A stretch of 64,000 nucleotides of DNA from Phascolomyces articulosus (Eukaryota > Mucoromycota > Mucoromycetes > Mucorales > Lichtheimiaceae). Of this stretch, positions 60,225-64,000 are shown piece after piece (the first letter of the stretch is position 1; each line of letters starts with the position of its first letter). Both the position numbers and the translations under genes were made by a program. Where the stretch lies: positions 372,001-436,000 of the forward strand of contig JAIXMP010000015.1 of the NCBI GenBank assembly GCA_025677815.1, read 5' to 3'. The notes under the pieces were generated by a model. It did not search any database. It had not been told where the DNA came from and saw only the letters and a program-made list of their open reading frames with translations.

Positions 60225-60595
60225 TGGACACAAGAAAAAAAAAGTACAGGTATAACAAAAAAAAAAAAAAAAAAGGAAACAAAATATACACATATACACA
60301 AAACAAATTTAAGCATAGCACCAAGCAATGAAGTGAAAAAAAACATTTGATCCAGTAAGTTTTTTTATATTACATTAATTTGTTATATTTATTTATCAAC
60401 ACTACGACATTTGTATCAAGATATACTAATATCATTTGACACACACTATGCATTAGATTATGAGTGAATGAAACAAAACAAAAAAAATATATTTTGGACG
60501 AACAGTATATATGTGTGTCTATACAAATGACTCGGGCCGGTGTGTATGGTTAGGAGCCGATGAAGAGAGGTCGACCTGAAAAATTCGAAGACTAT

Positions 60596-61240
60596 GGGTA
60601 ACGAGGATCAACATTGACTTTTAAAGATACAGATCGACCTGTTTCATTTGTGTAGATCCATTTATGTATTGGTACATTCCACTATATTATACAAATACAA
60701 ATACAAACAATCATAAAAATATAAAGAACAAGGTAAATAATATGAATGTTTCTGGAATAGTGGATGGATTATAGTTGCATGTAATAATAGTATATTAACT
60801 TGTAGCAATATCATTTTATATGAATAGGAACTTTGTTTCCCTCTGAGTCTTTTATTATACATATACAAAAACAAAAACTTGCAAAAAAAAAGAACAAGGT
60901 AACTAGGATCAAGGTTTTTTTTAAAAATAATGGATGTATTATATGGTTGTATCTATGAAATGATAAGCTAATTTGTATTACACTTTATACCGATAGGAAC
61001 TATGTTTCCGTCTGAGTCTTATGCAAACATATACAAAGCACAAACAATCAAAAACAAAAAATGATCAAGGTAAGATTAACTTTTCCATGATATAACGTAA
61101 AGTAGTAGTAGCTACATGAAGATGAAATGGTTTATCTAATTTGAATTTCGTTTTATATATTATAGAAACAAAACGTTTCCTCTAAATCATATTATAAAAA
61201 AAATATTCATAGATTGCTTGGTGTTATGGTCTTACGATTT
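60596..61240 (+). repeat. Diverged tandem repeat, ~169-bp period, with splice-like borders
   Basis: Three to four diverged units. Each unit contains an exon-like block of 71-73 nt that begins after ATAG and ends in (A/T)CAAG followed by GTAA. Blocks start at 60828, 60997 and 61166 (spacings of 169 and 169); GTAA donors follow 60732, 60898 and 61069. Blocks 1 and 2 share GGAACT-TGTTTCC-TCTGAGTCTT. A more decayed unit begins near 60596 (GGGTAACGAGGATCAA). One frame of the blocks keeps Phe-Pro-Ser-Glu-Ser in units 1 and 2 but stops in unit 2, so coding is doubtful. Confidence 0.75.
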
Positions 61241-61611
61241 ATATGACGAACTATAACAAACTAATTATAACAATAAACCTTTTAATCTCTCTCCTTCCCG
61301 CAAATAAATATATTTTTCTACTTTTTTATTGAGTTGATTAATGTATTAAAAAAATGGATGGTGAATTGTGTCTGAAATAGTTACGTATGTAAAATAAATG
61401 TTGAATCTATTGAAGGCCCCTGTTAATGTGGTACTTTTGTTTCTTCTCATCTTTTCCGTCCAGGATACAACTTGTACTGTCATGGAATAAACATCATGGC
61501 TTAATATATATATTTATTATACCTAACTACTATAAAATTGCATAGTTATCACGAACTATCATTGTAAATACTGGAACATTTTGTGAGAAAACGTAATTTA
61601 CCCCTTTATTG

Positions 61612-61818
61612 TACTATTTTACAAGCGATGGGCTCTTGATACTCTTACTCTTCCAAGAAAAAATAGGACGTTTTCGCATTTTGGGTGTTATATGCCTGAT
61701 ATTTGGTCTTGTTGCGTGTACTTTAATACTAAAGGATCGAATTCAAAATAGATTTAAGAGTAGAAAATTAGTGAAGTCTGTGATATTCAACTTTTTCGAA
61801 CAAAGTCGTTTGTTTTAG
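61612..61818 (+). pseudogene. Possible C-terminal fragment of a membrane transporter (EamA/DMT-like)
   Basis: An open frame without ATG reads SDGLLILLLFQEKIGRFRIL, then GVICLIFGLVACTLILKDR, before a basic tail. One hydrophobic helix, a short glutamate-lysine turn, and a second helix resemble the last two membrane segments of EamA-type drug/metabolite transporters. No upstream exons were found. A relic is more likely than a gene. Confidence 0.25.
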
Positions 61819-64000
61819 GTGGTGCCTAGAAGCTGTTGTAATAGGTACATACACACACACAACACATATATAACAACCCATCCCTCAAAAAGAAAAAAAA
61901 AATCAACAAATGTAATAATAACAGTTCTTTTTTTAAGTCATTATTTAGCGTTGTTAGATTTGATAAAAAAGAGGGCTTGCCTGAATTATAGTCTCAGATG
62001 TAGTGCACCACGATTACGCTATTTTTTTTTCAAAGTTTTATTATCATGAATACAGCATAAACTCTTTACTGGTCTTCGTTGTTATAAATCTAAAGTATCA
62101 TCGTTGTGTCTTTTTATTGTGAGGCAAAAAGTCAGTGGTTTGTTATTATTATTCAATGCCTTCCGTTCCAATTTTTACTGTGTGTATTTGAAGGAGATTA
62201 TTGTTGTTCCACCCATTCTAATGGCGAAATGGGGGAGGGGAGGGAGGATAACATTTTCCATTATTGCTTTTTCTTGTATAAACGAGAGGTATAGAGTGTA
62301 TGTATATATATACAAAAAAGATTTGAAATAAAAATGATGATGACTTATCAATAATAGAAGTAGATCAAGTTGATATTACTTTCATCATACAATGTATTTA
62401 TCTGTTCATGTTTTTATACCCTTATGCTTTGAATCAATTCAATAATGATAATAGCAGCAAAATATTCTTTGCCTTATCGCATAGAATCATGTAATAATTT
62501 AACTCTAGAGATATATTAGAGCTGATCTCCCTTCATCCGATAAATGAGAAATAGTTTATAGTCAATAAAGAGATAAAAGAAAATTGAATGTAGTTTTTTA
62601 AAAAAAGGCTATTATTACATCATAATGAACAGAGCTTTGATTTTGTATACAACTACTGGTATACTAATCCATCATCTCCAGTAGGGATGTTGCGCTGTTA
62701 GAATATATGGAAAACCATCCCCATACATTCATCCAAGAAAATATGTGGATCGTATACTTGACCTGGATGTCGATTACCAAACATAAGGACCATATATCGG
62801 TCGTGTGAACTAATGGTTGGTACAACCTATCAACATTTCTTGATTATGTTTTACATAGTACAGCATAATCCAATAGAGGGTAGCTTTTTGATAGTAACAG
62901 ATTTATTTTTGATATTTGCTATAAGTCCTGTCTTCCAAAAACTGTTCCATACCCATACCATTTATATCAAAAATAATGAACTGTTGAATGTACATTAGAT
63001 ACCGTTATGATTGGTTTGAAACAACCAAATCGATAATCCTCTATACTCGTATTACATTGTAATAGTGAATGGAGCTAGAGAACCAGATGCTGTACGAAAT
63101 CGAGTAGCATCCACGACGGTTAGCGCTTACACCAAAAGCTTTGCTGTTCAAGCGGGAGCAGTTACTAATTGAACAATCGGCAAGCGCCACTTTTATCAGA
63201 AAATAGATACTGTCGAAAGTGGAACATAAGGCATTGCTTCCCATAGATCTAATATAGTGCATAATTAGAGATAGTTTTCAATTCGCTCCATATAGACTTC
63301 TCTGGAGATACCAATGATTCTATTGAGAGTTGATAAATTATATATCGATGGTAATAATACTTTTTTATAAGAAACTGGACTTGTAAGTTTCAGTGGATCG
63401 AACAAGGTTCTGATCAGCATGGTCATTTTTTTTAATAGATGTTTGTACTTGAAAAGAGATGTATGTACATATAAAATCAGCAATGCATACAGGCGTCGGT
63501 AAACGTTTGCTTCTTTATATACTTTTTTTTCTCCATTTCCTAATTTATAAGACAAACAAGAAAGAAATGAAAAACGTTGTGCATATTCAAAATAGGGTAT
63601 TCAAAGACATTTATATCAATTTACATATAATAGTATATGGCAACATTTGATACACATTAAGTTAACTTTTGTTATATATATAAGGTGGTGTGTTCCTCAG
63701 GGATCATTTTTACATAAAGTATAAACAAACTCATAGAAAGTACATAGACTGATTAATACCACTGATATCCAGGATATCCTAAGACAAAAGTTTTAGCAAG
63801 AAACAGAAACTGTATTGCTTCCCTTACCACACATTATTGTTTCTACCCGTCATAATGACTTTATTATACGTTCTTTTATCCAAATTTTCTTGAAATGAAA
63901 CCGAAAAAGACCATCATCATCATTATAAACATTCAACAGTGAAAAACAGACTTATTTATTAAAGAAAAAGGGGAAGTGTGTTATTTGTACAATAAAGAAG

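Larger units (their letters stand above)
57751..64000. other. 6-kb gene-poor terminal region
   Basis: No intact gene is supported from the old yellow enzyme start to the end of the window. The region holds the repeats and relics listed separately at 59405-61240. A small minus-strand frame at 58102-57970 (MSLSDETGNIQNFKTIVPPE) and protein-like frames around 62660-63430, interrupted by stops, could not be assigned. The rest is AT-rich and featureless by eye. Confidence 0.5.

Noticed and set aside
60109..60324. Pro-Gln-Pro-Arg repeat frame on the minus strand
   Set aside because: Antisense reading of the GGT/CGT triplet block.
1..64000. CRISPR arrays, bacterial operons or phage genes
   Set aside because: Nothing of the kind; the window is eukaryotic with spliced genes throughout.

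Overview
The window looks like nuclear DNA from an early-diverging filamentous fungus, most likely Mucoromycota (Mucorales or a relative). Non-coding DNA is extremely AT-rich, with long A, T and TA tracts. Genes have many short introns, mostly about 50-200 nt, with GTAAG-like donors and TAG/CAG acceptors. The standard code reads cleanly through every conserved protein. The protein set is fungal: an FPK1/NRC-2 type AGC kinase, a CBS-PB1 protein like Mug70, a Yia6-type NAD+ carrier, a fungal MATE exporter and an oleate desaturase. The assignment rests on sequence style and recognised families only; no marker gene allowed a genus call.

Layout. 0-4 kb: no convincing gene; holds microsatellites and a pair of ~50-bp inverted repeats about 1 kb apart. 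4-5 kb: small RVxF-motif protein (minus). 5-9 kb: no supported gene. 9-11.8 kb: flippase-kinase-like AGC kinase (plus). 12.9-15 kb: ATP synthase alpha (minus). 17.9-19 kb: Utp23 (plus), convergent with a CBS-PB1 tail-anchored protein (19.4-22.3 kb, minus). 22.7-24.5 kb: tryptophanyl-tRNA synthetase (minus), divergent from a bacterial-type, probably mitochondrial, EF-P (24.7-25.6 kb, plus). 26.9-28.3 kb: mitochondrial NAD+ carrier (plus). 30.5-35.6 kb: tandem pair of MATE transporters, the second a pseudogene. 36.1-36.9 kb: short F-box protein (minus). 37.9-42.0 kb: 12-exon coiled-coil protein of 1031 aa whose C-terminus may resemble animal ICE1. 42.8-43.9 kb: acidic MIR-domain protein (minus). 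46.9-48.1 kb: Oxa1 (plus). 48.5-49.9 kb: delta-12 desaturase with an in-frame stop (minus). 51.6-52.6 kb: ketopantoate reductase (minus). 54.1-55.9 kb: HET-domain protein (plus, intronless). 56.4-57.8 kb: old yellow enzyme (minus). 57.8-64 kb: no intact gene, but a 169-bp-period tandem repeat with splice-like borders, diverged inverted repeats, a hairpin and coding relics.

The intact genes are mostly single housekeeping functions rather than a pathway cluster. Mitochondrial roles recur (ATP1, EF-P, NAD+ carrier, Oxa1, and possibly ketopantoate reductase). A Trp-tRNA synthetase and a translation factor share a 226-bp divergent promoter. Lipid-related functions (flippase kinase, desaturase) are not adjacent. 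Gene models below were built from splice signals and checked by reading-frame arithmetic; where more than one splice choice fits, this is stated. No tRNA, rRNA or CRISPR array was found.
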